Assembly (NCBI GenBank): GCA_023408315.1
Contig: JAEYKI010000006.1
Span: 186,001-250,000, forward strand
Direction of reading: 5' to 3'
Origin: Bacillota bacterium
GTDB taxonomy: Bacteria > Bacillota > Clostridia > Christensenellales > Christensenellaceae
Length of the DNA stretch: 64,000 bases
Numbering within the stretch: the stretch's first letter is position 1; each line of letters begins with the position of its first letter. Under the pieces are notes generated by a model, which had not been told where the DNA came from, made no database searches, and saw nothing but the letters and a program-made list of their open reading frames with translations. The position numbers were made by a program, and so were the translations under genes. Shown here one piece after another: positions 31,897-40,626 of this stretch.

Positions 31897-32889
31897 TTAC
31901 CCGCATGCCTCCAATTGATCTGTCAGCTTTTGCTTTAAGGCGCCGTCCAAAAGCCCGCAAAAAGAAAAAGCCCATAAAACAGCCCCCAAGACCGGCCTTG
32001 CCGCCAGCGGTATAAACCGAACGTTGGGATACTGTATGGCGATCATATCTTGCATGGCCGCAATATGCGTATCCGAGGCCGCCTTTAAAAATCCTGAACC
32101 AATCAAAACAATCTCAATCATGTCTTCCTCATAGAGCCGCAAATCCTCAATAACCGCCAGGCAATACTCCGCCATTTTTTCACCGGTTTCTTTTAAAAAC
32201 CGGCTGGCAGCGCCATCGCCTTGTGCGGCGGCTTCGTACATCAAATGCGCCAGGTGCTTAATTTCAATTGTCTTCTCGCCCACGCTGCGAACAAGCTTGT
32301 CCATCAGCTCCTCCCTGCCGCAAGCCCCAATTTCATTCATAAGAAGCTTTGTCAAAATTGTTTTCCGGCCTCCTAAAAACAGTTCCCTGTGAACCAGTGA
32401 AATAATGCTGCGGCCGATGCTATACCCTCCGGCAACATCGTCCAGAATAACAGACTGTCCCCCTATCTGCAGCATATCCCCGGCTGCATTAATCCCCTCA
32501 AAACTGCAGCCGGTCCCGTTGATCACATTAACGCCTCTTCCCCTGCTGGTTCCTGCTTTGATGCCCAGGTAACCGTCGTTGCATGTGATGCAACCCAAAA
32601 GCCCGTTTTGCTGCACAATCTGGGATAGCTTTTTTTGCTGCCAGGCTGTGTCCACCCCGGCCATGCCAAACACGCCCGCGCGAATCTGTCCGGGTGCAAT
32701 GCCGTTTCTTTCAAAAAGCGCATGCAGCATCCCTCTCATTTCCCGCTCGCAGGCTTCATACGAGCCATCCAAAAACTCATGGGATGTAGCGCCCCATTGC
32801 ATACAGTCTGTCAATTGCCCGTCCAGGTCAAAAAGCACACAGTCTGTTTTTGTTCCGCCACCGTCCACGCCAATGATATATTGTTTCAT
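31897..32889 (-). CDS. BadF/BadG/NagK-type sugar kinase (ASKHA fold)
   Basis: 330 residues from the ATG at 32889, eight bases after GGGAG; an alternative ATG at 32904 overlaps the stop of the upstream gene. N-terminal phosphate loop IIGVDGGGTKTDCVLFD, the second phosphate motif INGTGCSFEG and adenosine-binding IVLIGSGFLKA. This family contains N-acetylglucosamine kinases and the ATPase activators of benzoyl-CoA-type reductases. No cysteines at the cluster-binding place of activators are seen, so a sugar or amino-sugar kinase is preferred. It forms an operon with the large flavoenzyme at 32904. Confidence 0.85.
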   Translation of the reverse strand: MKQYIIGVDGGGTKTDCVLFDLDGQLTDCMQWGATSHEFLDGSYEACEREMRGMLHALFERNGIAPGQIRAGVFGMAGVDTAWQQKKLSQIVQQNGLLGCITCNDGYLGIKAGTSRGRGVNVINGTGCSFEGINAAGDMLQIGGQSVILDDVAGGYSIGRSIISLVHRELFLGGRKTILTKLLMNEIGACGREELMDKLVRSVGEKTIEIKHLAHLMYEAAAQGDGAASRFLKETGEKMAEYCLAVIEDLRLYEEDMIEIVLIGSGFLKAASDTHIAAMQDMIAIQYPNVRFIPLAARPVLGAVLWAFSFCGLLDGALKQKLTDQLEACG

Positions 32890-32903
32890 TGCTTCTGCTC
32901 CCA

Positions 32904-35042
32904 TCAGAACAGTTCCATCGCATCCAGCGGCAGATCGTCAATCAGCGCCCCGTTGGCATTCTTCATCAAGTGATCCGGGCTCAATTGCAGAACAAACTGC
33001 GCGCCTTCCTTAATAGCGGCGTGCAGGTTCCGCGGGCTCTTTGCATCTCCAATGGTGACAACGGGCGTTCCCGAAGCCTCAAGCTGATCGAACACCGCGG
33101 ACATTCCGGTATTCGGTTTTGTGTAGCATGTCACCACATCGTCCGCGGGTATTGTTGTAATGTTCATGCTCTTATCAATGACCTTAACCTCATTTCCACC
33201 GATGCTGTACAGCCTTGCGCTCTCAAACACCTTAACCGGATACTTGTACGGTTTGGAAGAAAGTGCTTCCGCGTCCCCCTGCGCCATGCGTTTTCTTAAA
33301 ACATACATATGGATCACTTCCACACTGGAGCCAAATTCCTTTTGATCGGTAACCACTGTCACGTCCTTGCCAATGGCGCCCAGGTATGCCACCAGGTCCG
33401 CGGCACCATAGTGGTCGCCCCACACAACAACCTTCTCACCCAGCTTTACCGGGCGGCGGCCGCTCTCCTTGGGGTAGAATTCGCAGGTTACCTTGGGGCA
33501 GGCAAACGCATGCTCCAGCGGTACCACTTTATCCGCCAGGCCATTCACTTCGGGCACATAGCTAACCGCGCCCGTGGCGTTCAGCACAATGTCGTATTCT
33601 TTGAGTTCCTCAAACGCGGGCTCATGGCCCATCCGCACATCAACACCCAGGTCGCGCACTTCGTTTCGCATCCAGTCCGCGTGCCATTTCATCTTGTCTT
33701 TTCCGGGTACCAGGCAACACCCCAGAATCGCCCCTCCAAGTTCCGCTTCCCTCTCAAAAATTGTGGGTATATGCCCCTTCATCACAGCCCAGCGCGCCGC
33801 TTCCATGCCGCCCGGTCCGCCGCCCACAATGCCAATTTTCAGAGATTTTTTGGCCCTGCTTTTATCCATTTTATAAAATTCCAAATCCCCACAGATGGGG
33901 TTGATGGCGCATGCAATGTTCTTTTTTGCCATCATGCTTTCCTGCCAGCACCCGGTCAGGCAGGAAATGCATTTGCGAATCTTTTCCTCCCTGCCCATCT
34001 GCACCTTAAGCGGCCAGTACGGGTCTGCCAGCGCCTGGCGGCATTGGCCCACCATATCCGCCTTTCCCTCCGCTATCACGCTCTCCATAAACGCCGGCGT
34101 CCTAAGGGCATGGCTGATCATTACGGGTATTTTCACCAGCGGCTTTACCGCCTCGGCGGAATAGATGGTCCAGCCTTCGTCATACTGCATGGGGTCAAAC
34201 CCCGCGCCCGGCGTTTCCTGGATGCACTGGCTCAGATCCAGCGCGTCCGCGCCGCCCCGCTCCAGCGCCACGGCAATGCGCTGGGCTTCTTGCGTATCAA
34301 TACCCCCCGGCACCCACTCGTTGGCAGAGTAGCGGACAATCACGGGGAAATCCTTTCCGCATTTATTTTTAATCTCCTTGATTACGGACAGGGGATACAG
34401 CATACGGTTCTCAAAACTTCCGCCAAACCGGTCTATGCGCCGGTTTAAATACGGGCTCATAAAAGCGGACATCAGGTAGCCGTGGGCTGCGTGCAGGCAT
34501 ACGCCGTCGAACCCGGCCTGCTGGCACCGCCAGGCCGCAAGGGACCATAACTCAATATTATCCAGAATCTCAGATGTGGACATGGCCTTGATCTCCTTGC
34601 CCTTCTCCTCCGCGTTCGCGAATACAATCTCGTGGCCCGCTGACCAGGGCAGCCTGATCACCATGTCATTGGTGGACATATAGCTTCCCTTGGGCATGGG
34701 GCATTGCCTGCCCGGATGCTGAATCTGCGGGATTGCGAGAGCTCCGTATTTATGGATGCTGTTTGCCAGCAGCGACATGCCGGGAATCATGTTGTCTTCG
34801 TCCGCAATAATCCCGGTTACCGTCACCCGGCCCGTTTTGGAATCCGGCGTGCAGCCCCCAATGTTGATCATGGCATAGCCGCCTTTTGCAAGCTCAGAAT
34901 AAACGGCTATGTCAAGCTCGCTCACAGAACCGTCTGCGTTTGAGCAGCTGATTGCGGTTGGCTCAAAGTTAATCCTGTTTTTTGCCACCATGCTTCCAAT
35001 TCGAAGCGGTTTAAATAAATTAGGATACTTTTCGTTCGTCAT
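32904..35042 (-). CDS. Old-yellow-enzyme family Fe-S flavoprotein reductase, second large paralogue
   Basis: 712 residues from the ATG at 35042 (AGGAG nine bases upstream; an in-frame TTG at 35051 is less likely). Same layout as the enzyme at 27528: FMN-binding barrel with GYLMSAFMSPYLNRRIDRFG, 4Fe-4S motif KCISCLTGCW plus a later Cys, then FAD/NAD(P) domain starting IGIVGGGPGGMEAARWA. Overall similarity to the 27528 enzyme is strong, so the two derive from one duplication and may act on related unsaturated substrates. Paired with a sugar kinase instead of a BMC. Substrate unknown. Confidence 0.88.
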   Translation of the reverse strand: MTNEKYPNLFKPLRIGSMVAKNRINFEPTAISCSNADGSVSELDIAVYSELAKGGYAMINIGGCTPDSKTGRVTVTGIIADEDNMIPGMSLLANSIHKYGALAIPQIQHPGRQCPMPKGSYMSTNDMVIRLPWSAGHEIVFANAEEKGKEIKAMSTSEILDNIELWSLAAWRCQQAGFDGVCLHAAHGYLMSAFMSPYLNRRIDRFGGSFENRMLYPLSVIKEIKNKCGKDFPVIVRYSANEWVPGGIDTQEAQRIAVALERGGADALDLSQCIQETPGAGFDPMQYDEGWTIYSAEAVKPLVKIPVMISHALRTPAFMESVIAEGKADMVGQCRQALADPYWPLKVQMGREEKIRKCISCLTGCWQESMMAKKNIACAINPICGDLEFYKMDKSRAKKSLKIGIVGGGPGGMEAARWAVMKGHIPTIFEREAELGGAILGCCLVPGKDKMKWHADWMRNEVRDLGVDVRMGHEPAFEELKEYDIVLNATGAVSYVPEVNGLADKVVPLEHAFACPKVTCEFYPKESGRRPVKLGEKVVVWGDHYGAADLVAYLGAIGKDVTVVTDQKEFGSSVEVIHMYVLRKRMAQGDAEALSSKPYKYPVKVFESARLYSIGGNEVKVIDKSMNITTIPADDVVTCYTKPNTGMSAVFDQLEASGTPVVTIGDAKSPRNLHAAIKEGAQFVLQLSPDHLMKNANGALIDDLPLDAMELF

Positions 35043-35282
35043 AAAAATCAACTCCTTTTAAGCTTATCTCCTCTTTTACGTTTTTTATATCTCTGCGCAC
35101 TCACCTGTTTTGGCATATTTTTACGTCTTTCCGCTGCTCCGGCCTCGAATCACCAGTCTATAAATTCAACGGCGCAGGTTTATGAAAAAACGCCCAAAGG
35201 CGTTAAAACGTTTGCTGTTGCCCCGGTGCCGCTATTACCGCTTTTAAGCGGCAAAAAATCGATTTAGTTTATTTGATACAGA

Positions 35283-35296
35283 ACAAATAATACAAA
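35283..35296 (+). promoter_or_regulatory. Two ACAAA units 9 bp apart, inverted relative to the gene
   Basis: ACAAA at 35283-35287 and 35292-35296 on the plus strand, downstream of the minus-strand promoter at 35311. Only two units, and in the opposite orientation to the three main arrays, so membership in that regulon is uncertain. Confidence 0.3.
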
Positions 35297-35310
35297 TTTA
35301 GATTGATTCA

Positions 35311-35339
35311 ACAGTAACACATAAAATTTTAAAAGTCAA
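35311..35339 (-). promoter_or_regulatory. Promoter of the second flavoenzyme-kinase operon
   Basis: Minus strand TTGACT (35334-35339), 17-bp spacer, TACTGT (35311-35316). The leader of about 265 nt contains AACGCC/GGCGTT and GCCGCT/AGCGGC stem-loops (35187-35253), otherwise nothing recognised. Confidence 0.5.
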
Positions 35340-35462
35340 TTTTGAAATTAATAATATACTTATTTTTTTATTCCGCCTTGCTAGCGCGAAAACAAGAAAG
35401 AAGCAAAAAACGGTGGACTCCCCTTAACCGTTTCCGCAGCCTCGTTCCCTTACACGCGCAAA

Positions 35463-35492
35463 CAAAAAAGGCTTGTGAATAACCGCAAGCCC
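35463..35492 (-). terminator. Intrinsic terminator of the glycosidase-symporter operon
   Basis: On the minus strand GGCTTG (35486-35491) pairs with CAAGCC (35470-35475), followed by six Ts (35464-35469), 26 bp after the symporter stop. Confidence 0.75.
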
Positions 35493-35516
35493 TTTCTTTG
35501 TGCAAAGCCTTTTATA

Positions 35517-36893
35517 TCATTTCCCGGTGCTGATATCGCCCCGCTCAATCAGGTCGGAGACAATTTTGTCATAAAAATTCTTATCAATTTTATATTTGAA
35601 GCGGTATACAATATATCCGGCCACTATGCAGATTAGCGGCAAAATAAACATGGAAAGCTTCATGGTCAGCAGCCCCTCCGGCGTTACGTCTGCCGGGGTG
35701 GCCGCGCTGTTTATCCCGGAAACAATCAGCGTTACGGTCACAACGCCGGTTGCAATCGCGCCGCCAATCTTGTTGATGAGCGGCTGCACAGAAAGTGTTA
35801 CCGCCTGGTTGCGCTTGCCGGACCTCCATTGGCCGTATTCGATGGTATCCGCCAAAAACATCAGCATCAAAAGCTGAATAAATCCTTCGCCAATAAAAAT
35901 CAATACGCCCGCAATGCCAATGGGCAGCATATTCATGGGGGAGAAGAAAAACAGCGCGTATCCCGCCAACACCATCATAGTGGCTCCAAAATAGAGCTGC
36001 TTTCTGGTAAAGCGTTTGCTGAACAAGGGGAATATCATCAGCGCAACAAACTGGGTTACGCCCAGGATAGCCGCAAATACGGAATACATTCCCTCGTTTC
36101 CGTACGCATATTTAAAAAAGTAAGTGCCAAAACTGGTGGTCGTCATATAACCGATCATAAACAGGGCCATGGAAATCACCGTGAATAAAAGCTGGTCGTT
36201 TTTAAAAATCGCTTTGGCCATACCCTTCAGCGTTGTTTTTTCCTCCTGCTTAAATTCACTCCGGTATTCCTTCACGCCAAACAGAGTAAAAAACTGGAAT
36301 CCAACCATCAAAATAGAAATGGCCACCGCCACAAGCAGCCATGCCTGCTTCAGGCTGCCCACCGCGGCGCCCAGCGCATCCGTTACGGGAAGAATAGCCA
36401 CTACCGTCACAAAAAGGCCTATGTTTGCGCATATCCTTGCAAAGGCGCCAATTTTCTCGCGTTCCTTCTGATCCAGGCTGAGCGCGGGCAGCATGGACCA
36501 ATAGGCAATATCATTCAGGCCATATGTGATATCCCATGCCACATAGCAGATCACAAAGAGCGCCAGATACATGCCTGCCGAAAGCCCAAAGTCACTGAAT
36601 AAAAGCACCATGCATACGGCGCTCACCAAAGCGCCGGACAAAATCCAGGGTTTAAATTTCCCCCAGCGCGTGTTTGTGTTGTCCACAATCAAGCCCATAA
36701 TGGGATCATTCAACGCGTCGAATATCCGAAGGCCGGTTAAAATGCCGCCGGTCCAGGCCAGCATTGCGTCCGAAAGATTCAAAACCTCGGTCAAAAACCA
36801 AATGAAATACATGCTGATGATTGTGTAAAACATATCGCGCCCAATGGTACCCAGACCAAAGAAATACTTATTGCGCGTATTCTGGCTGCTCAT
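35517..36893 (-). CDS. GPH-family sugar:cation symporter
   Basis: 458 residues, twelve hydrophobic segments. Glycoside-pentoside-hexuronide symporter of the MelB type: the cation/sugar motif FDALNDPIMGLIVDNTNTRWGK in helix II and following loop, and RSGKRNQAV in the loop after helix X. Imports a glycoside with Na+, H+ or Li+. Last gene of an operon with GH1, GH36 and GH13 enzymes, so the imported substrates are probably small oligosaccharides with alpha-galactosyl, alpha-1,6-glucosyl or beta-glucosyl linkages. GGGGGA ribosome site. Confidence 0.92.
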   Translation of the reverse strand: MSSQNTRNKYFFGLGTIGRDMFYTIISMYFIWFLTEVLNLSDAMLAWTGGILTGLRIFDALNDPIMGLIVDNTNTRWGKFKPWILSGALVSAVCMVLLFSDFGLSAGMYLALFVICYVAWDITYGLNDIAYWSMLPALSLDQKEREKIGAFARICANIGLFVTVVAILPVTDALGAAVGSLKQAWLLVAVAISILMVGFQFFTLFGVKEYRSEFKQEEKTTLKGMAKAIFKNDQLLFTVISMALFMIGYMTTTSFGTYFFKYAYGNEGMYSVFAAILGVTQFVALMIFPLFSKRFTRKQLYFGATMMVLAGYALFFFSPMNMLPIGIAGVLIFIGEGFIQLLMLMFLADTIEYGQWRSGKRNQAVTLSVQPLINKIGGAIATGVVTVTLIVSGINSAATPADVTPEGLLTMKLSMFILPLICIVAGYIVYRFKYKIDKNFYDKIVSDLIERGDISTGK

Positions 36894-36925
36894 TTTCTCA
36901 ATCCCCCTTTTGTTTTTATTTTTAT

Positions 36926-38212
36926 TCAGCGGTTTGTTTTGTAAGATGACCGGCAGTATTCTTCCTCCATCTCCTTGGTAACGCCGCCTGCCTCAATTAT
37001 TTTTTTATAGAAAATTCCGCTTTTTTTCACTGTCCGCTCCTGCGTGGAATAATCCACATGCACCAGGCCAAACCTTGCAGAATATCCTTCCAGCCATTCA
37101 AAATTATCCGTAAAGCACCAGTGGTAATACCGCTCCACCGGAAGGCCGCTTTCGCTCAAAACCTTCAAATGGTCGTACAGGTACCTGGCCCGGAATCCGT
37201 CGCTGTTGTCGCAGGTTCCGTTTTCGGTAATATAAACCGGCAGCTTTGCCAATTTGTATAATTCCCGCGTGTTCTTTGCAATACCCGGCGGATAGATCTC
37301 CCATCCCAGGTCATTTACGGATACACTTTCCAAAACGCCGTCCGCAAGCCCTGTGACAGCCGTGCGGCTGTAATAATTGATGGCGTGAAAATCACAATAC
37401 AGCCCCTTTGATACTCCTGCAACCCGGCCCATGGGCCAGACTGGCTTGCCGGTTAAAAATTCCCTTGAGATACAGGACTGAAAAAAGCGGTGCAGCACAG
37501 GAGTACAGATAATATGCCATGGGTTCCACCATTTTTTTGGCGTATAAGACCGCATATGGTGCGCGTAACTCACGCGGGTGCCGCCGTAGCCTTTCTCCTT
37601 CCGCAGCTTATGAATCAGCCCGTACGCCTTAATATGGCAGGCGCACATATTCCGCATCACCAGAAAGGCTGTATCCATGGATTTTTTTCCCGGCGGCCAT
37701 TCTCCCAGAAAAAAACCGCTTGCCGCGTACACATTAGGTTCGTTGATGGTGATGTATTCGGATACCAGGCCGCCCAGTTCCTCAATTACTTTCCGCACAA
37801 ACGCAAGGAAAATATCCACGCACTCCGGGTGTTCAAAAGACCCCATGCGCTCAAACCACATTGGGTTGGTAAAATGGTGAAGGGTCAGCAGAACTTCTAT
37901 CCCCAATTCATGCAGGAGTTCTATCTCCCGCCGGTAATGCGCAAACGCTTCCTGGTCAAAAACGCCCCGCTCGGGTTCCAGCCTAGCCCATTCAATGCCC
38001 ATGCGGTAATCCTTTATGCCAAGCTCCTGCATCAGCCGCGCGTCCTGGACATACAGTTCATAATGCTTGCAGGCCACGGAAGGGTTCGCACCATCCTTGA
38101 TGTGCCCTTTTGTAAACCAATCGTACCAACTGTTTTCTCTGTTTCCGCCATCAATCTGCGTGGCCGCGGCCGCAACGCCCAAGCGCATACCCTTTGGCAG
38201 TATAAAAGCCAT
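36926..38212 (-). CDS. Glycoside hydrolase family 1 beta-glycosidase
   Basis: 428 residues, slightly short for GH1 (440-480). Cytoplasmic retaining enzyme. Acid/base Glu158 in TINEPNV, nucleophile Glu330 in VYITENGTC, plus HHFTNP and the C-terminal FTDNFEWLEGYSARFGLV. Missing the usual insertion around residues 300-320, which may shape its substrate choice. No phospho-glycosidase feature and no PTS gene nearby, so it should act on unphosphorylated beta-glucosides or galactosides imported by the symporter. ATG at 38212 has GGGGTGA upstream; an upstream GTG at 38221 is less likely. Confidence 0.92.
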   Translation of the reverse strand: MAFILPKGMRLGVAAAATQIDGGNRENSWYDWFTKGHIKDGANPSVACKHYELYVQDARLMQELGIKDYRMGIEWARLEPERGVFDQEAFAHYRREIELLHELGIEVLLTLHHFTNPMWFERMGSFEHPECVDIFLAFVRKVIEELGGLVSEYITINEPNVYAASGFFLGEWPPGKKSMDTAFLVMRNMCACHIKAYGLIHKLRKEKGYGGTRVSYAHHMRSYTPKKWWNPWHIICTPVLHRFFQSCISREFLTGKPVWPMGRVAGVSKGLYCDFHAINYYSRTAVTGLADGVLESVSVNDLGWEIYPPGIAKNTRELYKLAKLPVYITENGTCDNSDGFRARYLYDHLKVLSESGLPVERYYHWCFTDNFEWLEGYSARFGLVHVDYSTQERTVKKSGIFYKKIIEAGGVTKEMEEEYCRSSYKTNR

Positions 38213-38283
38213 AAAAATCACCCCGTACCCATTGTATTTTATTTATAGTTTCACAATACTAATATGGAATGGAATATATACAC

Positions 38284-40626
38284 TTAAACGCCGCCGGATT
38301 GCTTTGTGATTACATACAAATTCGAACCAAAGTCTCCCAGCAGGCGCGTTTTATTGTTGTAATAGCTGCCGATGAACTGGTTGTTCAGGCGCAGCCCCGC
38401 GTTCAGCAGATCGCCCTGGCATTGATAAGTTTCCACGCAGTCGGGCAGCCGGTAAAACCGGTTCAGCATACGCAGCAAAAAGCCGTCCGGATTGAGTTCA
38501 AAGGGCATAATGTGCCGTGCCAGACCGCCAAACTGCTTAATAAAAAGGCTCTGTGGCCGTGTGCTTACGCTGTAGCGGCCCGCAGGGTCAAACCCGGCGA
38601 GGGGCAAAAAATCGTAACCTTCCGCCGCGTCCGCCTTCGTTTGAAAAAAGCCTGCGACAGCCTCGCTGCCGTCCGGGGCCGTTACCTGCCAGTGCGCCTT
38701 GTTGGCTTTCTGCGCGGAAAACCGGCAAAATCTGCCGTATTGGAATGTCCGCCGGTGCGCCTTGTAGAACGCGATCTGCTCTTTAATCTCCTTTTTCTCG
38801 GCCCAGCTTAAATATTTCAAGCCCATCTCGTACCCCAGGCAGCCGAATGCGGATACATTAAAACGCGTATTCAAGGGCGTCTGCCGCAGCGTCTGCTGAT
38901 GCGGCGCTTCGGATACGTGCGCGCCCATGGCGGAGAGCGGGTACAGGCAAGTGAGGCCCCCCTGTATCCGCAGGCGCTCTATAGGGTCTGTGTCGTCCGA
39001 TGCCCAGACCTGCGGCGAGAAGCACAGCATCCCCAGGTCAAACCGGTTTCCCCCGCTGGCGCAGCTTTCCAGCAATATGTGGGGCCGCGGCCCAAAGATG
39101 CGCTCCAGCACATCATACAGCCCCATGATATACCGGTGGAAAAATTCACCCTGGTTTTTAAGGCAGGGCGAAAACGCGTCGCTGATGTGGCGGTTCATGT
39201 CCCACTTCACATAGGAAATATCCGCTTCATCCAGAATTTTTGATACGGACGAAACAATATAATCCCGCACTTGTGGGTTACATAGGTCCAGAACAAGCTG
39301 GTTGCGGCCCAAAGCGGGCCTTTTGCCGGGTGTTGTAACCGCGTATTCGGGATGCGTGCGAAACAATTCGCTGTTTTCATTCACCATTTCCGGCTCAAAC
39401 CAAAGCCCAAAGGCCATGCCCGTTTTGCGTACCTTTTCCGCGAAGCGCCCAAGGCCGTGCGGCAGTTTTTTACGGCTCACCACATAATCTCCCAGGCCTT
39501 GGGTATCGCTGTTTCTTATTCCAAACCACCCGTCGTCCAGCACAAACAGCTCTATGCCCAGTTTGCGGGCGCGGCGCGCCAGGCGCAGCAGCTTTCCTTC
39601 GTTGAATTTAAAGAAATGGGCTTCCCAGTTGTTGATGAGCACAGGACGCTCTCTGTCCCTCCACTCGCCCCGGACGATATGCGTATTCACAAAATCGTGA
39701 AAATGAGAAGATATCCCATTGAATCCCCAGCCGCTGAACGTCATCACGGATTCGGGGGTTTCAAATCGTTCTCCCTGCTTCAGGGTCCATTCAAAGCAAT
39801 GGGGATTAAGGCCAATCTGCACGCGCAAAAGCTGCTGGTTAGAGAGCTCCACAGCTCCGTAATGGTTGCCGCTGTACACCAGGTTAAACCCGTATACCCG
39901 CCCGTGTTCTTCCGTTGCGCCCGCCTCCGCAAGCAAAAAGCCCGGATTGTGGCGGTTGCTGCTGGCGCCCGTTGTGGAGCTGCTTATATATATGCCGTAC
40001 TCAATAGGCCGCTCGTGCCGGTGCGCTTCCTTGATCCATCCCCCGTCAAACGTCACCATATGAAAACCGCGGTTTGGGATATCCACCGTCATGCTCATCA
40101 GCCGACGGACCACCAGCGGTTTTTCGTTGTGATTGACCAGTACGGCCCTGCGGCAGATGATATCCGTTGCTTCGTATACCGTGTAATACAAAAGCAATTC
40201 TACGCAATTGGATTCGTCCTCCAGCGTGATTTCAAGCGTATCGCAGTCTCCTTCTTCCCCATAAGACTGCGGCAGGGTCTGCATGTGAGCTGTTCCGGCA
40301 AAGACGCGGTGGGATTTATAGATAAAATCGCTGCAAAAGCTGCCGTCCGGCATTTTAAGTTCCGCGGGTGTTTGGCGGTAATCCCCCCGCCCAATACCGG
40401 ACCATTCCAGGCACATGTTATCCAGGCAATAATATGGGTCTTTCGGGTCGTACACCACACTGCTTCCCACAAGCGCGGTCCGCTTCAGTGCCAGCCCTTC
40501 GGTGTCCTGGCTTGCCAGCCGCTCGCCGTAATGAATGTGCTCCAGGTGGCCAAAGGCCGTCACGCGGAACCAGTAACTTGTTTCGTTCGTTGTCAGGCGG
40601 AACAATTCGTTTTCTTCCGCAATCAT
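38284..40626 (-). CDS. Alpha-galactosidase, glycoside hydrolase family 36
   Basis: 780 residues, typical for bacterial GH36. N-terminal beta-supersandwich, central TIM-barrel (about 325-660) and C-terminal beta domain. Active-site blocks: ELFVLDDGWFG, catalytic nucleophile Asp476 in YVKWDMNRH, SCASGGNRFD and the acid/base aspartate in WASDDTDPIER (about 544-547). Hydrolyses terminal alpha-galactosyl residues (melibiose, raffinose family), probably in the cytoplasm since no signal peptide is present. Its ATG overlaps the stop of the GH13 gene by one base (TAATG), with AGGAG nine bases before. Confidence 0.95.
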   Translation of the reverse strand: MIAEENELFRLTTNETSYWFRVTAFGHLEHIHYGERLASQDTEGLALKRTALVGSSVVYDPKDPYYCLDNMCLEWSGIGRGDYRQTPAELKMPDGSFCSDFIYKSHRVFAGTAHMQTLPQSYGEEGDCDTLEITLEDESNCVELLLYYTVYEATDIICRRAVLVNHNEKPLVVRRLMSMTVDIPNRGFHMVTFDGGWIKEAHRHERPIEYGIYISSSTTGASSNRHNPGFLLAEAGATEEHGRVYGFNLVYSGNHYGAVELSNQQLLRVQIGLNPHCFEWTLKQGERFETPESVMTFSGWGFNGISSHFHDFVNTHIVRGEWRDRERPVLINNWEAHFFKFNEGKLLRLARRARKLGIELFVLDDGWFGIRNSDTQGLGDYVVSRKKLPHGLGRFAEKVRKTGMAFGLWFEPEMVNENSELFRTHPEYAVTTPGKRPALGRNQLVLDLCNPQVRDYIVSSVSKILDEADISYVKWDMNRHISDAFSPCLKNQGEFFHRYIMGLYDVLERIFGPRPHILLESCASGGNRFDLGMLCFSPQVWASDDTDPIERLRIQGGLTCLYPLSAMGAHVSEAPHQQTLRQTPLNTRFNVSAFGCLGYEMGLKYLSWAEKKEIKEQIAFYKAHRRTFQYGRFCRFSAQKANKAHWQVTAPDGSEAVAGFFQTKADAAEGYDFLPLAGFDPAGRYSVSTRPQSLFIKQFGGLARHIMPFELNPDGFLLRMLNRFYRLPDCVETYQCQGDLLNAGLRLNNQFIGSYYNNKTRLLGDFGSNLYVITKQSGGV

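Noticed and set aside
31897..32889. Activator ATPase of a benzoyl-CoA or 2-hydroxyacyl-CoA dehydratase system
   Set aside because: Same superfamily, but no typical cluster-binding cysteine pair and no dehydratase subunits nearby; a sugar kinase fits better.
35381..35430. Fourth copy of the hairpin-mosaic element
   Set aside because: Some similar words (AAACAAGAAAGAAGCAAAA) occur but the core GGCCAGCCTGCC and the ordered stems are missing.
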